From assembly GCA_039636785.1 (NCBI GenBank), contig CP144169.1, forward strand, positions 3,286,001 through 3,350,000: a DNA stretch of 64,000 nucleotides, in the 5' to 3' direction. Source of the stretch: Micrococcaceae bacterium Sec5.7 (GTDB taxonomy: Bacteria; Actinomycetota; Actinomycetes; Actinomycetales; Micrococcaceae). Shown piece after piece: positions 10,049 through 19,112 of this stretch. Under the pieces are notes generated by a model. That model did not search any database and was not told the origin of the DNA. It saw nothing but the letters and a program-made list of their open reading frames with translations. Position numbers and translations under genes: made by a program. Each line of letters begins with the position of its first letter. Positions within the stretch are counted from its first letter, which is position 1.

Positions 10049-11875
10049 TCAGGACGACGCTCCGGCAGGGGAGGAAAGGGGCGCATCGCTACGACGCACG
10101 CTCTGCTGGTGAAGCTCCAGGGCACTGGTCACGAGCGCAAAGTGACTGAACGCCTGTGGCGTGTTCCCCAGGTGCCTGCCGGACTTCACACCCCATTCCT
10201 CGCTTAGCAGGCCCAAGTCGTTGCGCAGCGCCAGCAGGCGTTCGAACAGTTCGGTGGATTCCCGACGGCGGCCCGCGCCGAGGAGCGCCTCCACCATCCA
10301 GAAGGAGCACGCCAGGAAGACGCCTTCATCCCCCGGGAGGCCGTCGTCGCTTTCTTCCGGACGGTAGCGCAGCACAAAACCGTCCTCGGTGAGCTCGTTG
10401 AGTATGGCGTCGATGGTGCCGACCACGCGTGGATCATCCGGCGGCAGGAACCCCACCCGCGGAATCAGCAGCAGGCTGGCGTCAAGCTCCGGGCGACCGT
10501 AGGACTGGACGAAGGTGTTGCGGCCGGCGTCGAAGCCATTGCCCATGACGTCCTTGTGGATGGTGTCCCGCAGCGCCTCCCAGCGCTCGGCGGGGCCGGG
10601 AAGCCCGAAGTCCCGGACACCCTTGACCATCCGGTCCGCCGCTACCCAGGCCATCACCTTGGAGTGTGTGAAATGCCGGCGCGGGCCGCGCATTTCCCAC
10701 AGCCCGTTGTCCGGCTGGTTCCAGATGCCCTCCAGATGCTGCATCAGCGCAACCTGGACGTCCCAGGCTTCATCGGTGTGTTTCAACAGAGAATTGCGGG
10801 TGAGGGACAGGCCATCGAGCACCTCGCCCCAGACATCCAGTTGAAGCTGCTCCGCGGCGCCGTTGCCGATCCTCACGGGGGCCGAGTTCTCATAACCGGC
10901 CAGCCAGGGCAGCTCCATCTCCGGCAGCCTGCGTTCGCCATGGATGCCGTACATGATCTGCAGGTCCGCCGGGTCACCCGCCACGGCCCGCAGTAGCCAG
11001 TCGCGCCAGGCCGCGGCCTCCGCCGTGTAGCCGGCGGCCAGCAACGCCTGCAGCGTGAGGGTGGCGTCCCGCAGCCAGCAATAGCGGTAGTCCCAGTTCC
11101 GGGGCCCGCCCAGCTGTTCGGGCAGGGACGTGGTCACGGCCGCCACAATTCCGCCGGTGGGCGCATACGTCAGGGCCTTGAGAGTGATCAGTGAACGTTC
11201 GATGGCGTCCTTGTACTGCCCGGTCACCGTGCACTTCGCCGACCACTCCTGCCAGAACGATTCGGTGGAGGCCAGCGCATCCTCGGCGTCCACGGTCCTG
11301 GGCCGCGGGACGTGGCTCGGCGCCCAGGTGAGCACAAAAGGTATCCGCTCGCCGGCGTGAACTGTGAATTCGCTGATGGTCTGCATGTGCTCGGCCTGCA
11401 GCGGGGCGGACGTCACGAGGTAGACGGCGTCCGGCCCAGCAATGGCATGCAGGCCTTGTTTGTCGCGGCGGACCCAGGGCACTATGTGCCCGTAGTCGAA
11501 GCGCAGGACCAGTTCTCCGCGCATCTTCACACTGCCGCTGATGCCCACCACAATCCGCACAATGTCCGCCACCGAATCGCGGGGCGGCATGAAGTCGATC
11601 ACGCGCACGGTTCCGTCCGGGGTTTCCCATTCGGTTTCCAGAATCAACGTTCTTGGGAGGTACCGGCGCCGGGCGCACCCCGCGGCGGTCTCGCTGCCCG
11701 CGCTGCCCGCCGGTGCCAGCAGCCAGCGGCCGGATTCCGGGGTGTCCAAAAGGGCATTGAAGCACGCCGGCGAATCGAAGCGCGGCAGGCAGAGCCAGTC
11801 GATGGATCCTTCGGTGCTGATCAGAGCCGCCGTGTGGAGATCGCCCACTACCCCGTAATCCTCGATGCGTGCCAT
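10049..11875 (-). CDS. Glycoside hydrolase family 15 protein (trehalase/glucoamylase-like)
   Basis: Inverting alpha-glucosidase of the (alpha/alpha)6-barrel GH15 family, 608 residues, with no signal peptide, so cytosolic. The N-terminal signature MARIEDYGVVGDLHTAALIS leads into GSIDWLCLPRFDSPACFNALL. The barrel carries RNWDYRYCWLRDATLTL, LQLDVWGEVLDGL and SEEWGVKSGRHLGNTPQAFSHFAL near the C-terminus. This is the arrangement of actinobacterial GH15 trehalases and related enzymes, so trehalose or a short alpha-glucoside is the likely substrate. ATG 11875 begins the conserved N-terminus; the ~29 residues encoded upstream look non-coding. It is divergent from the DUF2183 gene. Confidence 0.88.
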   Translation of the reverse strand: MARIEDYGVVGDLHTAALISTEGSIDWLCLPRFDSPACFNALLDTPESGRWLLAPAGSAGSETAAGCARRRYLPRTLILETEWETPDGTVRVIDFMPPRDSVADIVRIVVGISGSVKMRGELVLRFDYGHIVPWVRRDKQGLHAIAGPDAVYLVTSAPLQAEHMQTISEFTVHAGERIPFVLTWAPSHVPRPRTVDAEDALASTESFWQEWSAKCTVTGQYKDAIERSLITLKALTYAPTGGIVAAVTTSLPEQLGGPRNWDYRYCWLRDATLTLQALLAAGYTAEAAAWRDWLLRAVAGDPADLQIMYGIHGERRLPEMELPWLAGYENSAPVRIGNGAAEQLQLDVWGEVLDGLSLTRNSLLKHTDEAWDVQVALMQHLEGIWNQPDNGLWEMRGPRRHFTHSKVMAWVAADRMVKGVRDFGLPGPAERWEALRDTIHKDVMGNGFDAGRNTFVQSYGRPELDASLLLIPRVGFLPPDDPRVVGTIDAILNELTEDGFVLRYRPEESDDGLPGDEGVFLACSFWMVEALLGAGRRRESTELFERLLALRNDLGLLSEEWGVKSGRHLGNTPQAFSHFALVTSALELHQQSVRRSDAPLSSPAGASS

Positions 11876-12006
11876 GACCCTTACCCTGCCACACACCCCT
11901 GCTCCGCACGAGGGACCAGGCCGGGCCGGGCCGGACTCGTCCAGGCTGGCGCGTCGGCTCACAGCCGTTCCGAATTAGGGAGCTGTGGCAAAGTGGAGGC
12001 ATGGAC

Positions 12007-13059
12007 ATGGCGCCGCAGAAAAGATCGTTGTCAGATAAGCGCGTGTTCCGCCTCGCCCACCGGGTGTCCCACGCCGTCAACAGCGTGCGCATGCGGCTCG
12101 CCAAACGCTGGAACTTCGTGCCGCAGACCATCGCCTACCAGGGCTACGGCTCCACGGAATGGGTGCGCGTACTGGGCCGGGTCCTGCTGACCAGCCACCC
12201 TGCGCCCGGCAGCGGGGCCGAGCGCGCAGCGCAGAAGGGCAACCAGAATGTGCGCGGCTGGCGCGCCTTCACCAGCATGCCCATCAAGTTCACTGAAGTG
12301 GAGATTGAGATCGGCGGTGTTGTCACCCGGGTCAAGGCGGACCGCGGCGGGCTGGTGGACACGGTGGTGGAAGTCGGACTCGCCCCCGGCTGGCACAAGG
12401 CAGTGCTGCGCGCCACGGGCACCGATCCGGTGGAAACGAAAATTCGGGTCATCGCCCCCGGGGTCCGGTTCGGGATTGTGTCCGATATTGACGACACCGT
12501 AATGGTTACCGCCCTCCCCCGGCCGTTCCTGGCGCTCTGGAACACGTTTGTGCTGAGTGAGCACGCGAGGATTGCCACCCCTGGCATGGCTGTGCTGATG
12601 GACCGGCTGACTATTAAGCATCCGGACGCGCCCGTCATCTACCTGTCCACCGGGCCCTGGAATGCTGCCCCCACGCTGGCGCGCTTCCTGACCCGCAACA
12701 TGTACCCCGCGGGAGCCCTGCTGCTGACTGACTGGGGCCTCACGCAGGACCGCTGGTTCCGCAGCGGCCAGGAGCACAAGCGCCGTAGTCTGGAACGGCT
12801 CGCGAAGGAATTCCCGGACACCCGCTGGCTGCTGATCGGCGACAACGGCCAGCACGACGAGGAAATCTACTCCGGTTTCGCCCAGGACCATTCGGAGAAG
12901 GTGGCCGCCATCGCCATCCGGCAGCTGTCAGCCGGCGAGTCTGTTCTGGCCGGCGGGCACTCCGAGGACGTGGACCACAGTGCGTCGTCCGTCCCGTGGA
13001 TCTACTCGCCCGACGGCGCCGGCATGGCGAAGCAGCTCAGCGAACTTGAGCTCATCTGA
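12007..13059 (+). CDS. DUF2183 (App1-like) phosphatase-domain protein
   Basis: A 350-residue protein with the App1/DUF2183 phosphatidate phosphatase-like catalytic domain of the HAD superfamily. The catalytic motif is FGIVSDIDDTVMVT near residue 155. STGPWNAAPTLARFLTRN and LLIGDNGQHDEEIY supply the other motifs. The N-terminal ~140 residues are a basic region plus a beta domain. GGAGG ends at 11999, so ATG 12007 (7-nt spacing) is better placed than the in-frame ATG at 12001. Yeast App1 dephosphorylates phosphatidic acid; bacterial relatives are uncharacterised. It is convergent with the beta-glucosidase gene. Confidence 0.87.
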   Translation: MAPQKRSLSDKRVFRLAHRVSHAVNSVRMRLAKRWNFVPQTIAYQGYGSTEWVRVLGRVLLTSHPAPGSGAERAAQKGNQNVRGWRAFTSMPIKFTEVEIEIGGVVTRVKADRGGLVDTVVEVGLAPGWHKAVLRATGTDPVETKIRVIAPGVRFGIVSDIDDTVMVTALPRPFLALWNTFVLSEHARIATPGMAVLMDRLTIKHPDAPVIYLSTGPWNAAPTLARFLTRNMYPAGALLLTDWGLTQDRWFRSGQEHKRRSLERLAKEFPDTRWLLIGDNGQHDEEIYSGFAQDHSEKVAAIAIRQLSAGESVLAGGHSEDVDHSASSVPWIYSPDGAGMAKQLSELELI

Positions 13060-13102
13060 CCGGGTCCGCTCGGGCCGCCGTTGATCCTTACGCCGTCGAT
13101 CC

Positions 13103-14674
13103 TTACTCTGCAGTTGCGGCCTCTGAGGTTGCCGGCTCTGACGTGGGAGGATTTTCCTCGGGCTCCGACGACGTGCCCGACGCTGTTGACGGCTCGGCGG
13201 CTGATGCGACGGCGGCGTCCGCCGAAGCGGCCAGGTTCCGCTCCTCGATCAGCTCCTGCAGCCAGAAGTAGGACGCTTTGGGCGTCCGGTCCAGGGTTTC
13301 GAAGTCCACGTGGAGGAGACCGAACGGCTGTTTGTAGCCGGCGGACCATTCGAAGTTGTCCAGGAGGGACCAGACGTAGTAGCCGCGAAGCTCGATGGAC
13401 TCCGCCGCCCCGCCGGGTGCTGTTGCCTCCAGCGCGGTTCCGATGTGGTCCGACAGGTACTTCAGCCGCCGTTCGTCGGGGATGAAGGCGTGGTTGGTGG
13501 ATTTGTCCTTGACGACGATGTCCTCGAAGCTGGCCCCTCCCTCAGTAATGATGACCGGCGGGAGGTTTGGATAGCGTTCCGCCATCTCGGCCAGGGCAAC
13601 AGCCAAGTACTCCGGTTTGATTGGCCAGCCGTACGCTGTTGTTTCCGTGTCCGGCCAGTGCGCAATATGCAGCAGAACGCCAGGCGCGGCATCGCCGAGA
13701 TCGTCCCCCATGGCCTCGGACATTCCGGCCGGCACCGCGCGGGCACCTGCGCCGGCGGCCACCCGCGTTGGCATGTAGTAGTTGAGACCATAAAAGTCCA
13801 GGGGCCGGGAGATCAGCTCCATGTCCTCATCCGGGTGATTGAACGAGCTGAAGAACTTGGCGGCCCGGATCACGTCCGGGTACTTCCCTGTGAGGACCGG
13901 ATCCGCATACAGCGTGTTCTGGACCACGTCCATGACCCCGGTGCTCAGCTTGTCCAGGGGGTTGCCGGAATCCGGGACCATCGGTGAGTACACATTGGAG
14001 ATGCCGATTTCGCCCGGGACGTTGGCTGCCCGCAGTGCCTGAAGGGCAAGCCCGTGGCCGAGGAGCTGGTGGTGCACGCTGGGAAAGGCACTGAGCAGGA
14101 GCGATTCACCCGGCGAATGGATTCCCAGGGCGTAGCCGTTGGTGGTCACCGTGGCGGGCTCGTTGATGGTTACCCAGCGGGCTACACGGTCCCCGTAGGC
14201 CACGGCGGCGATGGCCGCAAACTCGCCGAGCCGGTAGGCGGTGTCCCGGTTCATCCAGCCGCCGGCATCGTCCAGCGCCAGGGGCGTGTCCCAGTGGTAG
14301 ATGGTCATCATGGGGGAAATACCGTTGGCCAGCAGCTCGTCCAGGAGCCTGTCGTAAAAGTCCAGGCCGGCAGGGTTCACCGGGCCGCTGCCGTTCGGCT
14401 GGATCCGTGGCCAGGAGAGCGAAAAGCGGTACGAATCCACGCCCAGCTGCTTCATCAGGGCAACGTCTTCCGGCATACGGTGGTAATGGTCGCAGGCCAC
14501 GGCCGGGCTCTGGTCATCCACAATGGCACCGGGTCTGGCAGCGAAAACGTCCCAACCTGCCGGCCCCCGTCCGTCTTCGTTGAGCGCACCCTCGATCTGG
14601 AAAGCAGCGGTGGCAACGCCCAGAGTGAAGCCCGGCGGAATCAGGGCGGCCAGATCTTTGGCGGTGACGTGCAT
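13103..14674 (-). CDS. GH1 beta-glucosidase with disordered C-terminal tail
   Basis: Retaining beta-glycosidase of family 1, 523 residues, without a signal peptide. The acid/base Glu lies in WVTINEPAT and the nucleophile in PVIITEGGASFED. Substrate-site blocks FTLGVATAAFQIEGAL, YRFSLSWPRI and the C-terminal LLDNFEWSAGYKQPFGL are intact. Residues after about 465 form a low-complexity Ala/Ser/Thr/Glu/Pro tail not part of the GH1 fold. It probably hydrolyses cellobiose or other imported beta-glucosides. The next gene upstream (VOC protein) ends only 3 bp before its start on the same strand, so they are co-transcribed. Confidence 0.93.
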   Translation of the reverse strand: MHVTAKDLAALIPPGFTLGVATAAFQIEGALNEDGRGPAGWDVFAARPGAIVDDQSPAVACDHYHRMPEDVALMKQLGVDSYRFSLSWPRIQPNGSGPVNPAGLDFYDRLLDELLANGISPMMTIYHWDTPLALDDAGGWMNRDTAYRLGEFAAIAAVAYGDRVARWVTINEPATVTTNGYALGIHSPGESLLLSAFPSVHHQLLGHGLALQALRAANVPGEIGISNVYSPMVPDSGNPLDKLSTGVMDVVQNTLYADPVLTGKYPDVIRAAKFFSSFNHPDEDMELISRPLDFYGLNYYMPTRVAAGAGARAVPAGMSEAMGDDLGDAAPGVLLHIAHWPDTETTAYGWPIKPEYLAVALAEMAERYPNLPPVIITEGGASFEDIVVKDKSTNHAFIPDERRLKYLSDHIGTALEATAPGGAAESIELRGYYVWSLLDNFEWSAGYKQPFGLLHVDFETLDRTPKASYFWLQELIEERNLAASADAAVASAAEPSTASGTSSEPEENPPTSEPATSEAATAE

Positions 14675-14677
14675 GGC

Positions 14678-14920
14678 TCAGGCTTTAAGAACGGAGAGCA
14701 CGTTGCCGGCCGGATCCTTGAACCACGCGATGTCCGGACCGTTGCCGCGCATGATGCCCTTGGGATAGACAATTACCTTGGTCCCCTCTGGCAGTGTGAG
14801 CTCAAGTGTTCCCATTTCGCTGTCCGAGACGGCCAGACCCAGGGTCTCGCCGTAGAACGTTTTGGCCACGCCCAGGTCATCAACACTGAAGCCTGGAAAC
14901 GATCCCTTGGGAGTGAACAC
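14678..14920 (-). CDS. VOC (glyoxalase/bleomycin-resistance) family protein with internal deletion
   Basis: Only 80 residues, where relatives have about 120. The N-terminal half (FPGFSVDDLGVAKTFYGETLGL) and the C-terminal strand (KGIMRGNGPDIAWFKDPAGN) match one VOC module. The segment that should lie between VIVYPK and GIMRGNG, about 40 residues carrying a beta strand, the second helix and another strand, is absent in frame. The fold therefore cannot be complete, so the product is probably non-functional or depends on another chain. It ends 3 bp before the beta-glucosidase start. Its own start is plausible but the ribosome binding site is modest. Confidence 0.7.
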   Translation of the reverse strand: MFTPKGSFPGFSVDDLGVAKTFYGETLGLAVSDSEMGTLELTLPEGTKVIVYPKGIMRGNGPDIAWFKDPAGNVLSVLKA

Positions 14921-15057
14921 CGGGTCCTCCTTGCACGGGTAGGTGATACCGATAACTCCCAGAATGGCACAACCAGGGGTCCGTGACGAGGGTTTTTCGG
15001 GGTGTCCGCCGGGGCCCTGCCGGAGGGTGGAAGCGAGTGTCCCGCTAGGGTCTGTCC

Positions 15058-15492
15058 ATGGATGAAAGCTTGGGGAAGTTCATCGACGAATTCGCGCAAC
15101 TTGTGCAGCTGGCGCAGGCCGGGCAGCACGCGAAGTCAACCGCAAAGCAGCTGCTCGCGGCGGTCACTGAGCACCTGCACGTCCCGGCTGAGGGGCTCGC
15201 GGTTGTGGTGGAGGACATTCCGCCGCATCGTTTTGTGGATGCGGATATTGTGCTGGCCGAGATCGCCGGGGCGCGCGAGCTGGTCCGGCGGGCCGTGGTG
15301 GCCGCGGCCCTGGAGGGCGTCCCCGTTTCCGACAGTCATCTCGGATCCGCGGTTGAGGTACTGATGGCCGACGGCGAGGCCGTCACCCGCCGCCTGCTCG
15401 GCAGCGGCGCCGGACCCGAAAGCGGCGCCCCGGGGTTTGCAGGACCGGGGTCCTCCGCCACGGGCTTCCCCGGGCCGGCAGCAGGGAAATAG
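15058..15492 (+). CDS. Unrecognised 144-residue protein
   Basis: I cannot assign a family with confidence. The first ~110 residues look like a folded, mainly helical soluble domain (DESLGKFIDEFAQLVQLAQAG, AKQLLAAVTEHL, VVVEDIPPHRFVDADIVLAEI). The last ~30 are Gly/Pro/Ala-rich and probably unstructured. There is no signal peptide or membrane segment. The helical part is reminiscent of N-terminal domains found ahead of AAA ATPase modules in some Micrococcaceae, which would make this a stand-alone or truncated relic; that is a weak impression only. It is convergent with the MmcQ gene. Confidence 0.55.
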   Translation: MDESLGKFIDEFAQLVQLAQAGQHAKSTAKQLLAAVTEHLHVPAEGLAVVVEDIPPHRFVDADIVLAEIAGARELVRRAVVAAALEGVPVSDSHLGSAVEVLMADGEAVTRRLLGSGAGPESGAPGFAGPGSSATGFPGPAAGK

Positions 15493-15526
15493 ACCTCGCG
15501 ATGTCGCAGGCGAGTTGCTCCGAGGG

Positions 15527-15838
15527 TTAGGATCTACTGCGGCCGCCGGCCAGCCGACAGGAGTCCTCCAGCAGCTCGGCCAGCTCATCCAGCTCGATCC
15601 GCTCCAGCCGCACCAGCACCAGCTGCGGCGAGCGTGCGTGGTGCGGGGTCCAGAAATACGTCGCCGGGTCCGTCCCGGCGAGCGCCTCACGCTCTTCAGT
15701 TTTGACCGTCAGCACGCCGTCTTCCCAGATTCGCGCCATAAGGGATTTGGCGAACCAGGCCGGCTGGTTCCAGCTGGGGCGTTCGGTGACACCGGGCAGT
15801 GCCAGGCAGATCCGCCGGACGTCCTCTTCGGTGGCCAA
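15527..15838 (-). CDS. MmcQ/YjbR family DNA-binding-like protein
   Basis: Small cytosolic protein of 103 residues. VRRICLALPGVTERPSWNQPAWFA, then LMARIWEDGVLTVK and the C-terminal LVRLERIELDELAELLEDS define the MmcQ/YjbR (CyaY-like double-wing) fold. Its biochemical role is unknown. The best start is TTG 15838, only 4 nt after the stop of the upstream PAP2 gene, with GGGGG inside that gene as ribosome binding site. Translation is therefore coupled to PAP2. Confidence 0.82.
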   Translation of the reverse strand: MATEEDVRRICLALPGVTERPSWNQPAWFAKSLMARIWEDGVLTVKTEEREALAGTDPATYFWTPHHARSPQLVLVRLERIELDELAELLEDSCRLAGGRSRS

Positions 15839-15842
15839 GGTG

Positions 15843-16547
15843 CTACGCCCCCGAAGTGTCAGGCTTGGAGAGCTTGCCGGTCACGTCTTCGCCCGGAATC
15901 CGGGCCGTCCGCCAGGTGTCCAGCGCGATCACGGCGCCCACCACCACCAGGGAGAGTGACACCGAGGCGAGCGCGTCGCTGAGCCAGTGGTAGCCGAGAT
16001 AGAGACGGCTGAGGGCAGCAAGAACCACTCCGATTCCGGCGCCTATGAATCCCGCAACGGCGGCACGCGGGTGTTCCAGACGGGAGAACACCAGGAAGGC
16101 GGTCACCAGCAGGAAATCGGAGGCACCCAGCACATGGCCCGAGGGGAAGGAAAATGTGGAGTCCGCGCCAAACAGCATCAGGTCCTCGGGCGGCCTGCCG
16201 CGCCCCACGGAATGCCCGATGAGCTGCGCCAGCCCAACGCCTGTCAGCATCGCCGCAGCCAAAAGGACGGGACGCCACGCATGTTTGGCGGCAATCCCCC
16301 AGGCCACGGTCACCACCAGCACGATGATGGGCAGAGCCACCGGCCCGAAGATCACGGCAAGGAAAATCATCACGGCGGTGAGCGGCTCGGAGCGCAGGCC
16401 CAGCAGCCAGGTGCGCGCCGGTTCGTCCACGACAGTCAGCCCGTTCTTCTGCAGAACACCGGCCAGCGCGAGGAAAAACAGCACCGCACCGATCAAAGCG
16501 AGCACAACGGCGGTGCGGTAGAGGACCTTCCGCGCACTTGCGCTCAT
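15843..16547 (-). CDS. PAP2 family phosphatase
   Basis: Integral membrane phosphatase of the PAP2 superfamily, 234 residues with about six hydrophobic segments. The three catalytic motifs are visible: a GRGRPPEDL part of C1, FPSGHVLGAS (C2) and SRLYLGYHWLSDA (C3). It probably dephosphorylates undecaprenyl pyrophosphate or a lipid phosphate at the outer membrane face. ATG 16547 is preferred because GGAGGAACGCTCA precedes it; the frame extends 57 codons upstream with no conserved sequence. It forms an operon with the MmcQ-like gene. Confidence 0.88.
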   Translation of the reverse strand: MSASARKVLYRTAVVLALIGAVLFFLALAGVLQKNGLTVVDEPARTWLLGLRSEPLTAVMIFLAVIFGPVALPIIVLVVTVAWGIAAKHAWRPVLLAAAMLTGVGLAQLIGHSVGRGRPPEDLMLFGADSTFSFPSGHVLGASDFLLVTAFLVFSRLEHPRAAVAGFIGAGIGVVLAALSRLYLGYHWLSDALASVSLSLVVVGAVIALDTWRTARIPGEDVTGKLSKPDTSGA

Positions 16548-16684
16548 TGAGCGTTCCTCCACCACAAATTTGTCGCGGACCACCCGCCACCAGCTTGCCT
16601 GGCCGTCTGATTTTTCTGCCACCGGTTTCTCTATCACTGTGGAACCCGCCTGTGCGCCGTTGAATCTCTGCCCTTCGCTGACAA

Positions 16685-17240
16685 TTATCCCCGTATTGCG
16701 AGTCTGGCGCAGCGGCAACTCCTCATTGGGTAGTGATCAGCGCCAGCGCCGTGCTGCGGATCCAGGATTTCCACACGCACGACGGCGGCGGCTGCCAGAT
16801 TCTGCAGCGCCAGCTTCAGCGGCCGGACAGTTCCGGTCTGCTGGGTCCGGTCTGCCACCTCGCGTGAATCGAAGGACGCCGGCACACTGACTGTGACGTC
16901 ATCCGGGTAGTGGCAAACAATGGCGGCGATCCGCCCTGAACCGAAATGCCGGGTCACCGTCAGTTCGTCACTGCGGCTGAGCAGCTCGTCGCCCAGCTGA
17001 TGCAGCATCCGGTACGCGTGGAACGTCGGTTGCACCACGCCCGGAAGGCTGATCATGCCTAATCCTCCGTGGACGAGCTCGTCCCCGGCCCCGTTTTCCT
17101 CGAAGACATCCGTGAAGGTCCAGTAGGCCACCGAATCAACCCGGCCGATGGACGCGAGCAAAGTCCGTGCAACATATGTGGCAGCCGGCACCCGGTCGTG
17201 GGCATGGTCCGCGCGGACGACGACGAACTCCACCTCACTC
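16685..17240 (-). pseudogene. C-terminal remnant of a GH39 beta-xylosidase
   Basis: The minus strand encodes the C-terminal third of a family 39 beta-xylosidase: RVDSVAYWTFTDVFEENG, then GGLGMISLPGVVQPTFHAYRMLHQLGD, followed by the beta-sandwich part. The N-terminal catalytic barrel with the acid/base Glu is missing. The homology starts abruptly about 18 bp from a perfect hairpin (17258-17305), and the last residues are not family-like. This is a decayed gene whose 5' part was lost. No function is expected. Confidence 0.75.
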
Positions 17241-17257
17241 CCCTGCCGTCGCCACAT

Positions 17258-17305
17258 GGAGCAGCAGAGCACCCCGGTCTTAGGACCGGGGTGCTCTGCT
17301 GCTCC
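17258..17305 (-). terminator. Perfect 22-bp hairpin after ectC
   Basis: Arms 17258-17279 and 17284-17305 are perfectly complementary over 22 bp around the loop TTAG, one of the strongest stems in the window. It lies 49 bp beyond the ectC stop in the direction of transcription, so it most likely terminates ectABC. No T-run follows on the minus strand. Confidence 0.75.
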
Positions 17306-17353
17306 CACCGCGCTTCTGGCCGCGCATCGAGACGTGAGGTCTCGGCACTTTCC

Positions 17354-17761
17354 TTAGCGGAGTGAGCTGACCGGCGCCACTTCGACGAGTGGGTATACTC
17401 CGTTTTCGTCGTGGACCTCGCGTCCAGTGACCGGCGGATTGAACACACAGGCCATCCGCAATTCCGACTTGGCCCGGACCGTGTGCTTCTCATTGCCGTC
17501 CAGAAGGTACATGGTGCCGTCCCTCAGATCGTGGACGTCGCCGGTGACCTCGTCGGTCAGCGTCCCCTCGCCCTGCACGCAATAGACGGCTTCCACGTGG
17601 TTGGCGTAGTGGAAGGTGGAAGTTGTGCCGGCGTAGATGACAGTGTCGTGGAACGAAAAGCCCACACCTTCCCCTGCCAGGATCATTCGGCGGCTGCGCC
17701 AGGTCTCAGACTTAACGTCGCGGTCGGTGTCGTTCAGATCGGTCAGGTTGGTGACAAACAT
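17354..17761 (-). CDS. ectC: L-ectoine synthase
   Basis: Cupin-fold cyclase that closes N-gamma-acetyl-L-2,4-diaminobutyrate to the compatible solute ectoine. The 135 residues match the family length. Diagnostic stretches are [38 protein letters not shown] with the iron-binding Glu, and [14 protein letters not shown] with the second-strand His. ATG 17761 has GAGGA upstream; the in-frame TTG two codons earlier is less likely. It is last gene of ectABC. No ectD hydroxylase follows, so the product is ectoine rather than 5-hydroxyectoine, unless ectD is elsewhere. Confidence 0.95.
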   Translation of the reverse strand: MFVTNLTDLNDTDRDVKSETWRSRRMILAGEGVGFSFHDTVIYAGTTSTFHYANHVEAVYCVQGEGTLTDEVTGDVHDLRDGTMYLLDGNEKHTVRAKSELRMACVFNPPVTGREVHDENGVYPLVEVAPVSSLR

Positions 17762-17808
17762 TAGCAATCCTCAATCTGCTCGGTTTATTTGACGCTGTAC
17801 GGAGTGTC

Positions 17809-19080
17809 TCAGGGCGCTCCGACGAGTTCCCGGACTTCCGTGGCGGCGCGGGTGGCCTCCATCAGGATGTCGAGGCCGCGGTCCAGGTCCTCGGCACTGA
17901 TGGTCAGCGCGGGCATCAGCTTGATGACTTCGCTCTCAGGCCCGGAAGTCTCCACCAGCAGTCCGTGCTCGTAGGCTTCCGCGGCGATCTTCCCCGCTGT
18001 TTCCGCATCAGGGAAGATCACGCCGGCCAGCAGCCCGCGGCCCCGGACCTTGGCGCCTTCGACAGATGCGGCGATGCGCCCCAGTCCTTCGTGCAGCTGG
18101 ACAATCCGCGCGCCCACCTGCTTCTGGAAGGCGCCGTCACGCCAGTAGGTTTCCAGTGCAGCGGTACCGGTCACGAATGCGGGGTTGTGGCCGCGGAAAG
18201 TGCCGTTGTGCTCGCCCGGGGACCAGACGTCGAATTCCGGACGGAACAGGGTCAGTGCCAGCGGCAGCCCGTAGCCCGAAATGGACTTGGACACGCAGAC
18301 GATATCCGGGGTGATGCCGGCCTCTTCGAAACTGAAGAAGGTTCCGGTTCGGCCGCAGCCGGCCTGCACGTCGTCGACGATCAGCAGGATTTCATGCTTC
18401 TTGCACAGGTCCGAGAGCCCGCGCAGCCACCCGGCCCGGGCGGCGTTCAGGCCGCCTTCGCCTTGGACGGTCTCCACGATCACGGCGGCAGGCTTGTCGA
18501 CGCCGGAACCGCTGTCCTCAAGCACGCGCTCAAGCCACAGGAAGTCGGCCGTCTCGCCGTCGAAGTAGTCGTCGTAGGGGATCTTGGAGCTGTTGGTCAG
18601 CGGGATGCCGGCGCCCATGCGTTTCATGGAGTTACCGGTGACGGAGAGGGATCCCAAGGTCATTCCGTGGAAGGCGTTGGTGAAGCTGAGGATGTGCTGG
18701 CGGCCGGTGACCTTGCGGGCAAGTTTCAGCGCTGCTTCCACGGAGTTGGTGCCGGTGGGTCCGGGGAACATGACCTTGTAGTCGAGGTTCCGCGGCTTGA
18801 GGATGACGTCCTGGAACGTCTGCAGGAACTTCCGTTTGGCGGGAGTCTTCATGTCCAGCGAGTGCACCACGGCCCCGCTCGCCAGGTATTCGAGGAGCGG
18901 CTGCAGGAGTGCGGGGTTGTTGTGGCCGTAGTTCAGCGCACCGGCTCCTGAGAAGAAATCCAGGTAGGTCCGTCCGTCCTCGCTGGTCAGCGAGCTGCCG
19001 TGGGCGCGCTCGAAAACGGCGGGCCAGCTTCGGCAGTAGCTGCGAACTTCGGATTCAAGTGTTTCAAAAATGTCTGTCAT
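17809..19080 (-). CDS. ectB: L-2,4-diaminobutyrate:2-oxoglutarate transaminase
   Basis: PLP-dependent class-III aminotransferase converting aspartate semialdehyde to L-2,4-diaminobutyrate, the first step of ectoine synthesis. It has 423 residues. [15 protein letters not shown] near the N-terminus, [18 protein letters not shown], and [21 protein letters not shown] with the cofactor Asp are visible. The Schiff-base Lys lies in [22 protein letters not shown] precedes the ATG. It lies between ectA and ectC with short gaps, so it is one transcript. Confidence 0.95.
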   Translation of the reverse strand: MTDIFETLESEVRSYCRSWPAVFERAHGSSLTSEDGRTYLDFFSGAGALNYGHNNPALLQPLLEYLASGAVVHSLDMKTPAKRKFLQTFQDVILKPRNLDYKVMFPGPTGTNSVEAALKLARKVTGRQHILSFTNAFHGMTLGSLSVTGNSMKRMGAGIPLTNSSKIPYDDYFDGETADFLWLERVLEDSGSGVDKPAAVIVETVQGEGGLNAARAGWLRGLSDLCKKHEILLIVDDVQAGCGRTGTFFSFEEAGITPDIVCVSKSISGYGLPLALTLFRPEFDVWSPGEHNGTFRGHNPAFVTGTAALETYWRDGAFQKQVGARIVQLHEGLGRIAASVEGAKVRGRGLLAGVIFPDAETAGKIAAEAYEHGLLVETSGPESEVIKLMPALTISAEDLDRGLDILMEATRAATEVRELVGAP

Positions 19081-19112
19081 GCGAAAACTTCCTTCGTATA
19101 GGGCGGTCTTGT

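Noticed and set aside
13081..13100. Direct repeat GATCCTTAC between the convergent DUF2183 and GH1 genes
   Set aside because: Two short copies in a 43-bp gap with no hairpin or conserved context; too short to interpret.
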